Part shown: positions 53,711 through 64,000 of the stretch, one piece after another
Layout of the letters: each line of letters starts with the position of its first letter
Numbering within the stretch: position 1 is the first letter of the stretch
NCBI GenBank assembly: GCA_949361645.1
Contig: OX442415.1
Location: 26,997,092 to 27,061,091, forward strand
Reading direction: 5' to 3'
DNA length: 64,000 nucleotides
Source of the DNA: Spongilla lacustris
Lineage: Eukaryota > Porifera > Demospongiae > Spongillida > Spongillidae
The notes under the pieces: generated by a model
Databases searched by the model: none
What the model was told of the DNA's origin: nothing
Seen by the model: the letters and a program-made list of their open reading frames with translations, nothing else
Made by a program: the position numbers and the translations under genes

Positions 53711-55735
53711 TCCAGTTGAAGTTCGATGTTGTACGTCTGGCTAGCGAGACTAGCGTATACCAAGAATTAGATTGATAGCGAGTGTAGAGCTATTATATCC
53801 ACAATAGTATCAGATGGGTACAAATCTTGGTATAGGCTTGATACCCGACCCTCCGCCAAAAGGCTACGCCCAACTACTATACAATGGATCAAAATGGTTA
53901 AATAACAGATCACGTGACCTCCAGAATGGATCCAATGGCAGGGGCACGAGTACAACTAAATGTTTTGAGTTGCGCATGCGTATACTTAGATCACTAAAAT
54001 CAACGATAGCTTTAGTTAGGAAGGATTTTATGTAACAGCGATGCCTATTTCTAACTTCCCTGCCATGCAGACATACAATGCATTTATTAAAAGACAATAA
54101 CAATAATATAATTAATTTAATAAGTTAATTAGCAGTTTTAATAACGTGATAAATCTCTAAAGTACCTAGCGAGTTTAATGGTGCAATTAGATTTTTTTAA
54201 TCACAATCGTACGCCGAGTTATGCATCGATGTCCACAATTTCTGGACATGGTGGGCACTATCGCAGCTAGCCTCTCGCTTGGCCACACGTCAGAACTGCC
54301 CAAAGTCTGCAGCTATCACAGCCCTATATCAGAGGTTGAGCATGACCCTTGTTAGGGCAAATGTGAGGGCTCTTCTTTCAAGGGCCATCTCAGACGCAGG
54401 CTACTGATATATTATTTAGTCTAGGTGGTAGGTAATGTAACGTTATGTGCTTGTTTATCTGTATTGTATTATATATATATAATATAATATATATGCAATT
54501 ATTAATTTAATTATTTATTCCTCATAAAATCATAACGACTTTTAATAATAATAAGAGGCACAATATATAATAAGTATTGTACCACAATACCTACCACCTA
54601 TACATTATTATTGTTGTTATTATTATTAAATGTTCTCCGAGAAACCTCCAGCAGCCGGCATCAGGGATCTGAATGATCTCATCATTAATAACATTATAGC
54701 TCTGGCATTGGACCGGACAAGCAAGTGTTGCATGGTTCAGCATCCCATGCTCCGTACGTTTCCACAGCTAAGGGAGTGCACCGCCACCCTAGTTCAGAGC
54801 ACTTGACATCGTACTTGGAGTGTTTACATACCTCTGCTGCTTTGGCTGCTCACACCCGCGTCCAAAATAATTGATCGAGGGATTAATCATTAAGCGGTGA
54901 TCGAGATAACAGTAACATCAGGGAATAATTTACTTTTTAAAAATTGCATAGCAATTTTGCTCCGCAAAATCGAAATTGATTAGCAACTTGGTTCAGTTTC
55001 ATCGCAATTTGTTCCCGCCGAGATGTGTGATGATGAACACACAGCAGAGCTATCCCACGGACACGCCTGCGTGCATTTGGATCGCTTTCAGGCGAACGAG
55101 TCAAACGAGAGTTGTTGACAGTTGGATGCTCGGTGGATGGAGGGGTACTGTGGTGATGTGATGAAAAATGGCGGTACTGGGGTGATGGTGGGTGGGGAGA
55201 AGATGTAGAACACAGTGGTGATTGGGTACATGGTGATGGAGGTATAGTGGTGATGGAGGTATAGTGGTGGGTGGGTTGTTGTGATGGAGGGTGGGGGAGG
55301 GATGATGGTGAAAGAGGAAGTGTACAGTGGTGATGTAGGAACACGATGGAGATGTATGGGATGTGTGGGGTAATAAGAATGTATGTAGACTAAGTGGTAG
55401 GTGGTATTTATTGACGTTGGGATGTGTGGACTTTAATGTTTATTTGTGTGCCTGTGTGATATGTGCTTGTTGGGTGTTGGGTGATGAGTGCCTCTATATG
55501 TGATATGCGCCTCTGTGTGATACATAGTAGAGTGTGTATGGGCTGAGCTCAATCCCCTCCCTCCCCCGCGTACTTATAAAAAATGTAACTGACCCATCCC
55601 TACACTCCAGTGCATGTAACACTGCAGTAGTGTAACGAGGGGCCTTCAATCCGCACGCCTCACCCCCTTTAGTCGTACTTATTCAAGGGTTTACTACAGC
55701 ACGCACACACACACACACCAAGCTACATTGTAAAT
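53711..55735. other. Gene-poor stretch
   Basis: Mostly AT-rich DNA. A GGTGATGGAGGTATAGTG-type degenerate repeat lies at about 55150-55330, and a TATA-rich patch at about 54465-54495. Open frames here, such as 54937-55344 (-), are low-complexity Ser/Pro/His and unsupported. Confidence 0.45.
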
Positions 55736-55739
55736 GAAA

Positions 55740-56372
55740 CTATGCCTACCCCTATTCCTACTACTACCCTACTCCTCCCCTTACCTACTACCCCTACTCC
55801 TCCCCTTACCTACTACCCCTAATCCTCCCCTTACCTACTACCCCTACTCCTCCCCTTACCTACTACCCCTACTCCTCCCCTTACCTACCACTACCCCACT
55901 ACCCCTACTCCTCCCCTTACCTACTACTACCCCTACTCCTCCCCTTACCTACCACTACCCCTACTCCTCCCCTTACCTACCACTACCCCTACTCCTCCCC
56001 TTACCTACCACTACCACTACTCCTCCCCTTACCTACCACTACCCCTACTCCTCCCCTTACCTACCACTACCCCTACTCCTCCCCTTACCTACCACTACCC
56101 CTACTCCTCCCCTTACCTACCACTACCCCTACTCCTCCCCTTACCTACCACTACCCCTACTCCTCCCCTTACCTACCACTACCCCTACTCCTCCCCTTAC
56201 CTACCACTACCCCTACTCCTCCCCTTACCTACCACTACCCCTACTCCTCCCCTTACCTACCACTACCCCTACTCCTCCCCTTACCTACCACTACCCCTGC
56301 TCCTCCCCTTACCTACCACTACCCCTACTCCTCCCTATACCTACCATTACCCCTACTCCTCCCCTTACGTAT
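55740..56372 (+). repeat. 28-bp minisatellite
   Basis: About 22 units of CTACTCCTCCCCTTACCTAC plus CACTACCC, with a 28-bp period in the main part and shorter variants at the start. The plus-strand open frame of 221 codons through it is an artefact of the pyrimidine-rich repeat, which rarely makes stops. Confidence 0.92.
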
Positions 56373-56399
56373 TACTATGGTGCTTGTGGCTCCGTGTAA

Positions 56400-58620
56400 T
56401 GTGCACTTATTGTATCATGTATTCATATGTGTGATGTGTGCTTGTGTATGTGATTGTGTGCAACATTACTAGAAGTGCTTTGGTCATCCGTCAAGACAGG
56501 TTGGAGCTGAACATGTCTACAGGGATGAAGGATCACACAAACTAAAACTGATTTGAATATTTTCTGCATTCTTGTAAAGGTGCTTTTAAAATGAATCAAT
56601 TTCAAGGCTTATACAATGTTTTATTGCACACATGTTAACTGGGCTATTGACATGCATGGCACCAACAACATGCTGTACATTAAGCCAGCCAGGGTATATG
56701 AAGAACGCAGTTAGCTTGCCTATGTTGGGACAAAGCCCCTTTTCAGGTAGGTATTTGTTGTGATCCTCTTGGAGAGAGGTATCCACAGATTGAACACAGA
56801 AACTGACTCACACATCTACATGTACATTACACACACACACACACACACACCTAATCATATTCATGCTTTCAAGGTCAGCCTTACAATGCAAGCAGCTGCT
56901 ATCCAATGTCCAGACATGTCAACAAGCCATAAATGGAAGATATCAGGTTTATATAAGCACATTCATCAGAAATGGTTCCTATTCTGATCTGGAATGAGAC
57001 TATAAAACTCAAAACCTTTTGCATATTATCCTACCACTGTTATATAATAAGCAAAAAAATGTGTGTGCCCCACCCCCACCACCTTTCCGCCCCTCCATCC
57101 TTATACCTAGCTGACCAAGCTCAATTCCATGGATGTGTGTATACACACTAGTAGTACTGCTATTGGTCAGAACAGTGATCTCTCATCTGGCATCACAGCT
57201 TGCCACTCTTACATGCAGACCCTATTTGGCTGTACTTGCAGACATCTATGGCATCCATGGCCAATGCCACAGCCATTCTCTATTTTGATTTAACTATAGG
57301 CTACATGTGTATGTTTAAGATTGTACCCATATCATGTGTACATTAAGTATTGTATTATGCATTCAAATAAGATTAATAATGAAAAACACAACAATAATAC
57401 AATGCTTGATGCATTGCACATTTAATACATTTAACTCATATTAAACTTTTTTATGTTTGCAAATGGATTTGTAAACTAATATGAATACATGTGAGAAATA
57501 ATGTAAGGAATGCTTTGACATTGTAGCAACTGAGAGGATTGTACCTTGTGGTGTTGCAATGGAACGGATCCTTACAACATATACAATTTTTAATATCTAT
57601 CCTATATTATATATACAATTTTTAATATCTATCCTATATCCTGGAAACACCAGCAAATTAAATTTGAAATCAGTCATACATTACTTATAGAAGTAAAAAA
57701 AAAACTGTTTTAAACTAGTAACTGATCCTATGAAATAATAATTTTTTTAATACAGTTACAGTAGGTATATATCGTCAGTATATAACTCATACACATGCAG
57801 GGGTTCTCTATTTATATATAAAAGTTCATAAATGCATTGCTAACGATACCTAATTAATAATGCGTTACAGTAAATGACTACTTAGCAACCTACATCATGC
57901 TCTTTGCCGACATATAAAGGATGGCAATTAATGATATGATTATAATTTAATGTTCAATTGCACAGTAGTTTTACAGAGGGTATGACCCTTTATGGAATCA
58001 AAACTTGATTTGACGCGTTCTGTACATGTGCTGCTAAGAATCAGTAGTAATAATAGGGTGTATTTATCATTTATCTATAATTATCATTGTTTTTATTGTT
58101 ATACAGCGTTATTAATTGGAACACATCCATATACATACATGTACATGTGTATGTGTGTAAATGCATATGTAAGGATGCAGTATCGGGCATTATAACAAAT
58201 GAAACAACTGTAAGATATATACATAAACATTTCCCGGAGTCACTTTCCCTTGCTTTGCACTAAATTTTAGTAGAATATAAATATGCAATCGATTATAATA
58301 ATATACAATGATGGGCGTGGCACAATAACAAATTTAGAGAGTGGATATCCACGAATATGATCATGATATGATGATCATGCATATGTTGCACAACGGCCAT
58401 GGGCATGGCGTTGCATTGTTTGGACGAGAGATCATGATCAATATATGCAATACGGTTATCACGCCTTTTACGGGTGAAGGGAGGGTGTGAAGCAATGCAT
58501 GCTACCTTTTCGACGTCGTGTGACCTTTCCAGTTACAGTGTGACCGCTAATACAATTGATTGGTTTATAGTTGTTACATGTACGCATACTATATGTACAT
58601 GTACAGAGCTAGCTGAAAGT
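56400..58620. other. Gene-free AT-rich stretch
   Basis: Contains a 31-bp tandem duplication at about 57589-57650 (ATATACAATTTTTAATATCT repeated), a short CA run near 56830-56850, and several GATCATG palindromes around 58355-58440. No exon or RNA gene was recognised. Confidence 0.45.
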
Positions 58621-58644
58621 TAATTGAATTATGTATTAAACTAT

Positions 58645-58680
58645 CCAATGACCAATTCACGTGACTGAGATATTTGGCGG
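58645..58680 (+). promoter_or_regulatory. CCAAT / E-box / E2F-like cluster
   Basis: Two CCAAT boxes (58645-58649, 58652-58656), a CACGTG E-box (58658-58663) and TTTGGCGG (58673-58680, E2F-like) lie within 61 bp of the ATG at 58706. The clustering is better than expected for random AT-rich DNA and fits a proximal promoter, but no transcript data are available. Confidence 0.4.
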
Positions 58681-58705
58681 TTCGAAAAGGAAAGGGGGTG
58701 GTAAT

Positions 58706-60807
58706 ATGGCGCATTTGAGCCGGCAGGAATTCAGCGACGTATAGAACATATTCAATTTTCAGAATCTGTTGACCACAGCTGAACATTATACATGTATTAT
58801 AGCTTCGTGACTACTATAGTGATGCCAGGTGAGTTACACCTTTAGCTACACTCGTTATGCCTTATGGATTGAATTGATCGAAGGCTTTTTTTTTTTTGCA
58901 GGGAAAGTCGTTCTTCGATGCTTATTCTGGCGAGGTTTTAAAATTGGTTACTGGAGGTAGTACTACGCTACATCACAAGGTAAGCCCTGGTAACGATGTC
59001 CAGTAGGTTCCTGGGAGTTTACTTTTTCGCTGGTTCGACGTAACGTCGGGAACAGTATTAACGGATTCCTGGTGCGTGGCTGAACAAGAGCGCTAAAAGT
59101 AAGAGTGCATCGCTATACTTGTTATTTATACTTTCCCTTCGTCTCAACACAGATCGTGGCATGTATTGCTTCTCTGCCTCCTGTCGCATTTATGCATGAC
59201 CATTCCACTTGTGTGCAGTTCAGAACGAAAGTAGCACAAGGTAAACCCTACCAGTTATGCATTTGCTATGAGGATTCACAGTGAGGTACCAAAAAAAGGT
59301 AAGTGAAACAATTAGATTTTATAGTGTGATATTCATTTTTAGATGGAGATTACCCCTGCGTGTACTGTCTGAGAGGTAAGTTCATCTGGCAAAATTGTTG
59401 CCCAATTCATGCTTTCTTTTTTATATACAGATCTGTCCCAGTTCTCAATCAACTTTGTGCTTATGTTATTTTGTACTGTGTGAAGCTAATTATATATTTT
59501 TAATAACCTGCAACAACACGTTAATTAACCACGCGTATCTTCCAATTGCCAATTGCAATACGTCATACAATAATTCTTACGTACAAGTACGCGGTCCTCG
59601 TACGGTGTTTGCCCGGTTTCGTTCAAAATTGCACGTACGCGTGCGATAATTAATCCGAACTCATCCGTGCGCGTACAAGTTAGCTTCCGGGACCGTGAAA
59701 TCATTCGTATGAAATCGGTCCACTCGCGGTTTCGGATGCAAATGGCTCGCGTAACTCGGAAGCATGCTCTTCCGGTCGATATTACGTTCTCTCTCGGGCC
59801 CGCAATCAATGCCCTGAATTGCTGTGTCAATTTCTTGCCGCAGCTCCTCTCTTTCCCTTGTGTCTCCTACAAACATAGTCGGGCGGGCCCTACCACCGCG
59901 TTTGGTCGGGTGGTAGGTGACAAGTCTATAGTGCTGCTGCAATGGAGATTGCAGTCCAATCGGATTGCAGCGTTCAAGTGGGTTCATTATCACCCAATTA
60001 GCGGCTGATGTGAGATAATTATGGGTTTCCTAGTCTAGCTTGGATGAAGACGTTTTATTAGCGATTGTGTTACCAAGGCAGCTGAAGAGTTGGGCTACCC
60101 AAGCACGAAGCAAGAACAGCTAGATGATAGCAATAGCGTTTGCTGAGCAGAGATGTATTAGGCATTCTCCTAGGAAGGCTTTCCGCCCGTCGGTCATCTG
60201 ATTTATAACATCGATGCATGCTCTATGGATATGGCAGTATGGCTTGTGGGCGGGCCGTCGCTACCATACATGTACAAGTGTACCCTTGACTCATTACCAC
60301 GTAAATGCGTATGTATATAACATAACAACAACATTGCATAACAGTTCTGCACAAACGTCACAAAACGATGAATTTTAACAGCCGCCATCTTGACAGAGTA
60401 GTATGCCTGGTGTGGGGTCCTTGGCTTTTCTAATAATAACGGTGCGGGAAAGCGGGTTAGGTTTTATATGCTACCCACAATTTTGGATTATTTAGACAGT
60501 AGGACGCATGATTTATCCACTGAAGGAAGTGCACGATGGCTCGCTATAGCATTAATCGCTAAGACCTTACCACTTATATGCAGTTGCACAAAACCAAGTC
60601 TACGTTGCTTGTATGCGGTACGTGATTCAAAGGTTAGCCTCTTAATTAGTTTTACTCTACTTTTACATACCGTACACTTACTATAACCTTCAGGCAGGCC
60701 TGCAAAAGCTCTACGATGAATTAAATCCTGACTGGGTGCCAACTCAGAACATGGGTCATTCTGAAGTTACAGTTCGAGACATGTTGGTTTCAGCAGAGAT
60801 AGAATAG
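58706..60807 (+). CDS. Candidate small gene of unknown function
   Basis: Six exons can be joined with consistent phase and GT..AG borders: 58706-58738, 58902-58979, 59153-59240, 59343-59375, 60496-60632, 60694-60807. They give about 160 residues beginning MAHLSRQEFSD, with a CVYC pair near residue 74 and the motif NPDWVPTQNMGHSEV near the end. I do not recognise the protein. The last two exons fall inside the inverted-repeat element starting near 59876, and I recall DWVP..GH motifs from transposon-encoded proteins, so those exons may belong to the element. In that case exon 4 could instead splice to about 59432, which reads DLSQFSINFVLML and then stops. A promoter-like cluster sits just upstream. 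Evidence is splice logic only. Confidence 0.35.
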
Positions 60808-61112
60808 AGACTATCTCTGGTTTCAGTCAAGCTGTCAGTACCTGTATACACCCAGATGTTGTTGTTTTCAGGTACTGCATGGTGTTATATCTGGTACTGA
60901 TTATAAAAATAATGCAAATATACTTCATTGCAGCTGACATTGCCGGTAAGGAATGCTTTTGTCAAACTCGAATATTGTTTCATGCCAGACAGATTTCTCA
61001 GCAAAGCATGATCTAACAGGCATGGAACTTGAGAAGAATTGAAAAAGCATGAAGTTACTATCAAGGAGTTGAAGATGGCCAGGATATTCTATACCTAGAC
61101 ATTGTTTTGTGT

Positions 61113-61490
61113 ATGAGGCTGAATGTTCCACTGCAAGATCGATTTGGCATTCATCGCTCCTCAGAATTTCGTTTATACAGACGCACTGTATTGGACTGAT
61201 CGTGAGCAATTACAGGAGACCAAATCAATGTGTTCAGAGCAAATGACGGAAGTACAATATAGATTGTTTTGAGATATTTATAGAAAGATTTTAAAGTCTT
61301 AGAGCCAGAGCACTGACCTGCATGGAGCTAGCACTTAAACACCAAAACATGCATAGTGAAGTACTTAATTGGTATGGCACCACAAGGTTCAATCAGTTTC
61401 ATTTCACAAGGATATTGTGTAAGAGCCAGTGATAAATTTGTTACAGAGAACTGCATGCATGTGGGCTATACTTACCACCATGCAGATTGT

Positions 61491-61546
<56 letters not shown>

Positions 61547-61870
61547 GGCTGATAGAGGGTTTAATATTGCTGATTGTGTTGGAAGTGGGTGCTATATAGT
61601 ATTGCAATGCCTTCATTTAATAAAGGAAAGCAACAATTGTCACCAACTGAAGGATTTCCATGCAAGAGTCATGCATGTAGCTCCTCTTGACTGCGAAGAT
61701 GGTATTGCCACGTTGGACAAGATTGTACATGTGTGCTGTGCCTTAACTATGTCCTTCTGTTGTACCATTGGATTAGACAAGTATGTTCACGTTCACATAT
61801 ATGCATGCATGTCAGTCTATATTGACATGCATGCACAGACTTCAACCCAAAAGAGCAGGGCAGCAACATA
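61113..61870 (+). pseudogene. DDE_Tnp_4-type transposase relic
   Basis: Fragments appear in family order across shifting frames. LNVPLQDRFGIHRSS is a helix-turn-helix region. WTDREQLQET comes next, then IDCFEIFIER with the first catalytic Asp, YLIGMAPQGSISFIS, SDKFVTENCMH, and MADRGFNIADCVGSG with the second catalytic Asp. These match the DDE_Tnp_4 (HARBI1-like) pattern as I know it. A TA microsatellite has expanded between the TENC and MADRG blocks, several stops are present, and the region for the catalytic Glu is not recognisable. It is clearly dead. Confidence 0.75.
61494..61544. repeat. TA dinucleotide microsatellite
   Basis: About 24 TA repeats inserted within the transposase relic, just before its MADRGFN block. 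Confidence 0.95.
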
Positions 61871-62815
61871 GGTATACAAGCCTCTCCAGTCACAATGGGC
61901 TGAGTCCATCATGTTGAGCAATTCTCTAAGGCTTCTGTTTGTGCTTTTGTGAGTGATAAACCTGTTATAACATAACGCTAACATACAAGCTCAATATAAA
62001 CTTATTTATCCTTTGACAACTCGACTGAAGATTAATTGTTCATTCCCATCGTCAGAACAATACGCACCTAGCCTTAATTGTATGCTTGTAGGCTCTTGTC
62101 TTCCGACTTATACGCATTGCAGTAAATAATAAATAATCCGGATAGCTCACAGCCGGAAGTAGTCAGAGGCTCTACCGGCCGGTACAGTAATATATCATCG
62201 TCACCATTATATAAAAGGATCATTGACCCCAAAATCGATATCATGCACAATACAGATCCACAATACATATAAGGATAACAAGAAAGCTTAGTTCGATATC
62301 TTTTCTTTGATTCCGGGTCGAAATACTGTGAATCGATGTTATCGAACGTTGGCACTTCCATAGGATCGCCATATAAACCACTCTGTCAAGATGGCGGCTA
62401 TTGTGGTTACTATGGTCACGTACCATTTCTGAGAACCCTCTATAGGGTCTGGCTTGTCACCCTACAACCCCACCAAACACGGTGGTAGGGCCCGCCCGAC
62501 TACTATACAAACCCAGACCTCTGCTTGTATAAAGGTACTCGTAACGTCGCAAGCAATTGTGGTGTGCTCACAATTCAATGTGCCCAAATTTTACAAAACA
62601 AAGGAAAAGAGTTGATATGAAGGGTTTGGATAAAGCTTGGGGGTATATCACAGGGCAATATTCATGCAGTGCATGAAAAAAGAAAATAGTATACATCAAG
62701 AATGTGTGCAATTCATGATATATGAGTAACCGCCCACTCAACATTCCGGCACGAGCCTGAACTATTGCCACTCCTTATCGTACATGCATGTATGCATATT
62801 GTATAATACATATAT

Positions 62816-63358
62816 ATGGAAGTTATAGCAACTGGGAACTATAAGCCGTATTCTCCTTCTTTCAACGATGGACTAAACGTATCGCAGATTATTGACGAAC
62901 GCACCAGACTATTGGCTTCGAATTCATTAACTGGCGCCCAACGCCGACGTACAGCTACAAAGAAATGCGTCACGCTCCTTCTCCTCCTTCTTCTTGTCTT
63001 CCTCGTCCTCACCGTCGCTGGCGTAGTTTTGGGAGTGAAGCTGAGCTTGCAAAGCGAAGCCGCGCAGTCCACGCCAACGTGCTCTTCTGCAACATACCTC
63101 TTCGACTGCTATCCTGAAGGAGGCGTCACAGAGACATTATGTCGGTCTCGAGGGTGTTGTTGGAACCCGTCGGCCAGTCCCAGCTGCTTCTACCCGGACG
63201 GGTTTGGTTATGCGATGAACGGAGCTCTGTCTGAGGAGAGTTACGGACACAGTGCAACGTTGAGTAGGAAGGCTAACCAGCCCGTCCAATACCGCGGACC
63301 TGCGGCTACCCTACGGGTGGACGTGTTCCTAGAAACGCAGTACCGTTTGCGCGTGAAG
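62816..63358 (+). CDS. Membrane-anchored GH31 alpha-glucosidase copy D, first exon only
   Basis: A 181-codon exon ending at a GTATGT donor. The cytosolic tail (1-51) carries ERTRLL at 28-33. A Leu-rich membrane segment spans about 53-76, and a trefoil domain with six Cys runs from about residue 89. The start of the N-terminal beta domain follows (SEESYGHSATLSRKANQPVQ). From the trefoil on it is almost identical to copies B and C, whereas the tail is distinct. The rest of the gene lies beyond the window; 63359-64000 is intron with nothing else recognised. It is presumably the same enzyme as B and C. Confidence 0.85.
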
Positions 63359-64000
63359 GTATGTTACTCAGGGCAGTTAAGGCATGGGTCCTCAATAGAA
63401 ACCCTTTTTCTAGCATAGTTGCTTTGCTATGTGATATATTTAAATTATGAATGCATACTATTAATGCCCGCATTAAACTCGATATAATATTGCATTTAAT
63501 GAGTGATGACGTCACGCGGACACGGGCAATTAATGAATATATACCTTAACCGTATGGAATCAAATACGGAACTGAAGACGTGACACTAGTAATGTCTTAA
63601 AAACTTTAGTACATATTGCACTTACTATGGACTACATAAGTGCCGGTAGGACCTTTCTGAACTCAGTCTTAGCGGACAGATAAATTTAATAACGCTCTAA
63701 AGTTTGGACCTTTTTATCAATTTAATCAACTAATACTCACAGTAACTTGGTAATCAAGATCATGATCGTCTGGTCCTACTGCAATTCGGTAAGTACAATG
63801 ACTCTAGAGTTTTATGGTAGATGTAAAAAAAATTAACTGGCACGGCATCAACTCAGTAAGCGTTGCTTTTGTTGAGTACTACCTCCATTTTCGCGCGCCG
63901 CCACGTAACTAGGTTATGCACGCGCGCCGCTATGGCGGGAAAAGCCCGCGTTCGTTCGGCTGCTAGAGTAATAGTGGAATAGTGGAGCGTACGCATGTTT

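Larger units (their letters stand above)
59876..62504. mobile_element. Roughly 2.6-kb DNA transposon relic with inverted ends
   Basis: TAGTCGGGCGGGCCCTACCA at 59876 is mirrored by TGGTAGGGCCCGCCCGACTA ending near 62502. Further in, AGCCGCCATCTTGACAGAGT (about 60379) is mirrored by CTCTGTCAAGATGGCGGCT (about 62381). The left half carries an extra roughly 400 bp between these blocks. The interior contains the decayed DDE_Tnp_4 transposase. An AAGATGGCGGC YY1-like site lies in each inner repeat. Confidence 0.6.

Noticed and set aside
52566..53744. Overlapping open frames of about 375-380 codons on both strands
   Set aside because: They run through the palindromic dimer and simply read its sub-repeats (CTSANRVCASP-like). 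Matching frames on the opposite strand are expected from a palindrome.
55734..56399. 221-codon Pro/Leu/Tyr-rich frame
   Set aside because: Reads the 28-bp pyrimidine minisatellite; no start context, splice site or domain.
59661..60008. Overlapping frames of about 110 codons on both strands
   Set aside because: They cross the left end of an inverted-repeat element and show no domain I can name; likely chance frames in GC-richer DNA.

Overview
This is a eukaryotic, animal-type window. Genes are split by many GT..AG introns, long stretches are non-coding, and the non-coding DNA is full of retroelement and DNA-transposon relics, foldback elements, minisatellites and poly-C/poly-G runs. The gene content, the style of the mobile elements and the compact exons suggest an early-branching marine invertebrate, most likely a sponge. 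That is an inference; no species can be named from the sequence alone.

The core is a head-to-tail array of at least four plus-strand genes for glycoside hydrolase family 31 (GH31) alpha-glucosidases of the lysosomal acid alpha-glucosidase / sucrase-isomaltase type. Copy A (252-9112) lacks its 5' part because the window begins inside it. Copies B (19092-31837) and C (33222-41637) can be spliced end to end in one consistent reading frame, giving about 940 and 993 residues. Copy D (62816-63358) shows only its first exon before the window ends. Each visible first exon (B, C, D) encodes a short cytosolic tail with an acidic dileucine motif, one membrane segment and a six-cysteine trefoil domain. 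The GH31 barrel follows, with its nucleophile and acid/base aspartates, and then the C-terminal beta domains. The proteins therefore look like type II membrane-anchored enzymes that hydrolyse alpha-1,4 glucosides in endosomes or lysosomes, or at the surface.

The array records its own history. A and B share a 5'-truncated non-LTR retrotransposon fragment in the same intron. C lacks it and carries an unrelated relic there. B alone has a hAT-like MITE and a 1.3 kb insertion. A has lost its last intron. C has lost the ancestral stop codon and gained a new C-terminal tail. The DNA downstream of A (about 12.7-16.2 kb) and of C (about 41.8-45.9 kb) is also duplicated. It carries a minus-strand reverse transcriptase relic and, behind A only, a Ty3/gypsy-like integrase relic.

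From about 46 to 58.6 kb I see no credible protein gene. This stretch holds minisatellites, an 837-bp Tc1/mariner-like foldback element flanked by TA, a 607-bp inverted-repeat element, and a dimer of two 558-bp near-perfect palindromes flanked by an apparent target-site duplication. At 58.7-60.8 kb a small candidate gene of six phase-compatible exons can be built. It overlaps a roughly 2.6 kb inverted-repeat element carrying a decayed DDE_Tnp_4 transposase, and copy D begins just beyond.
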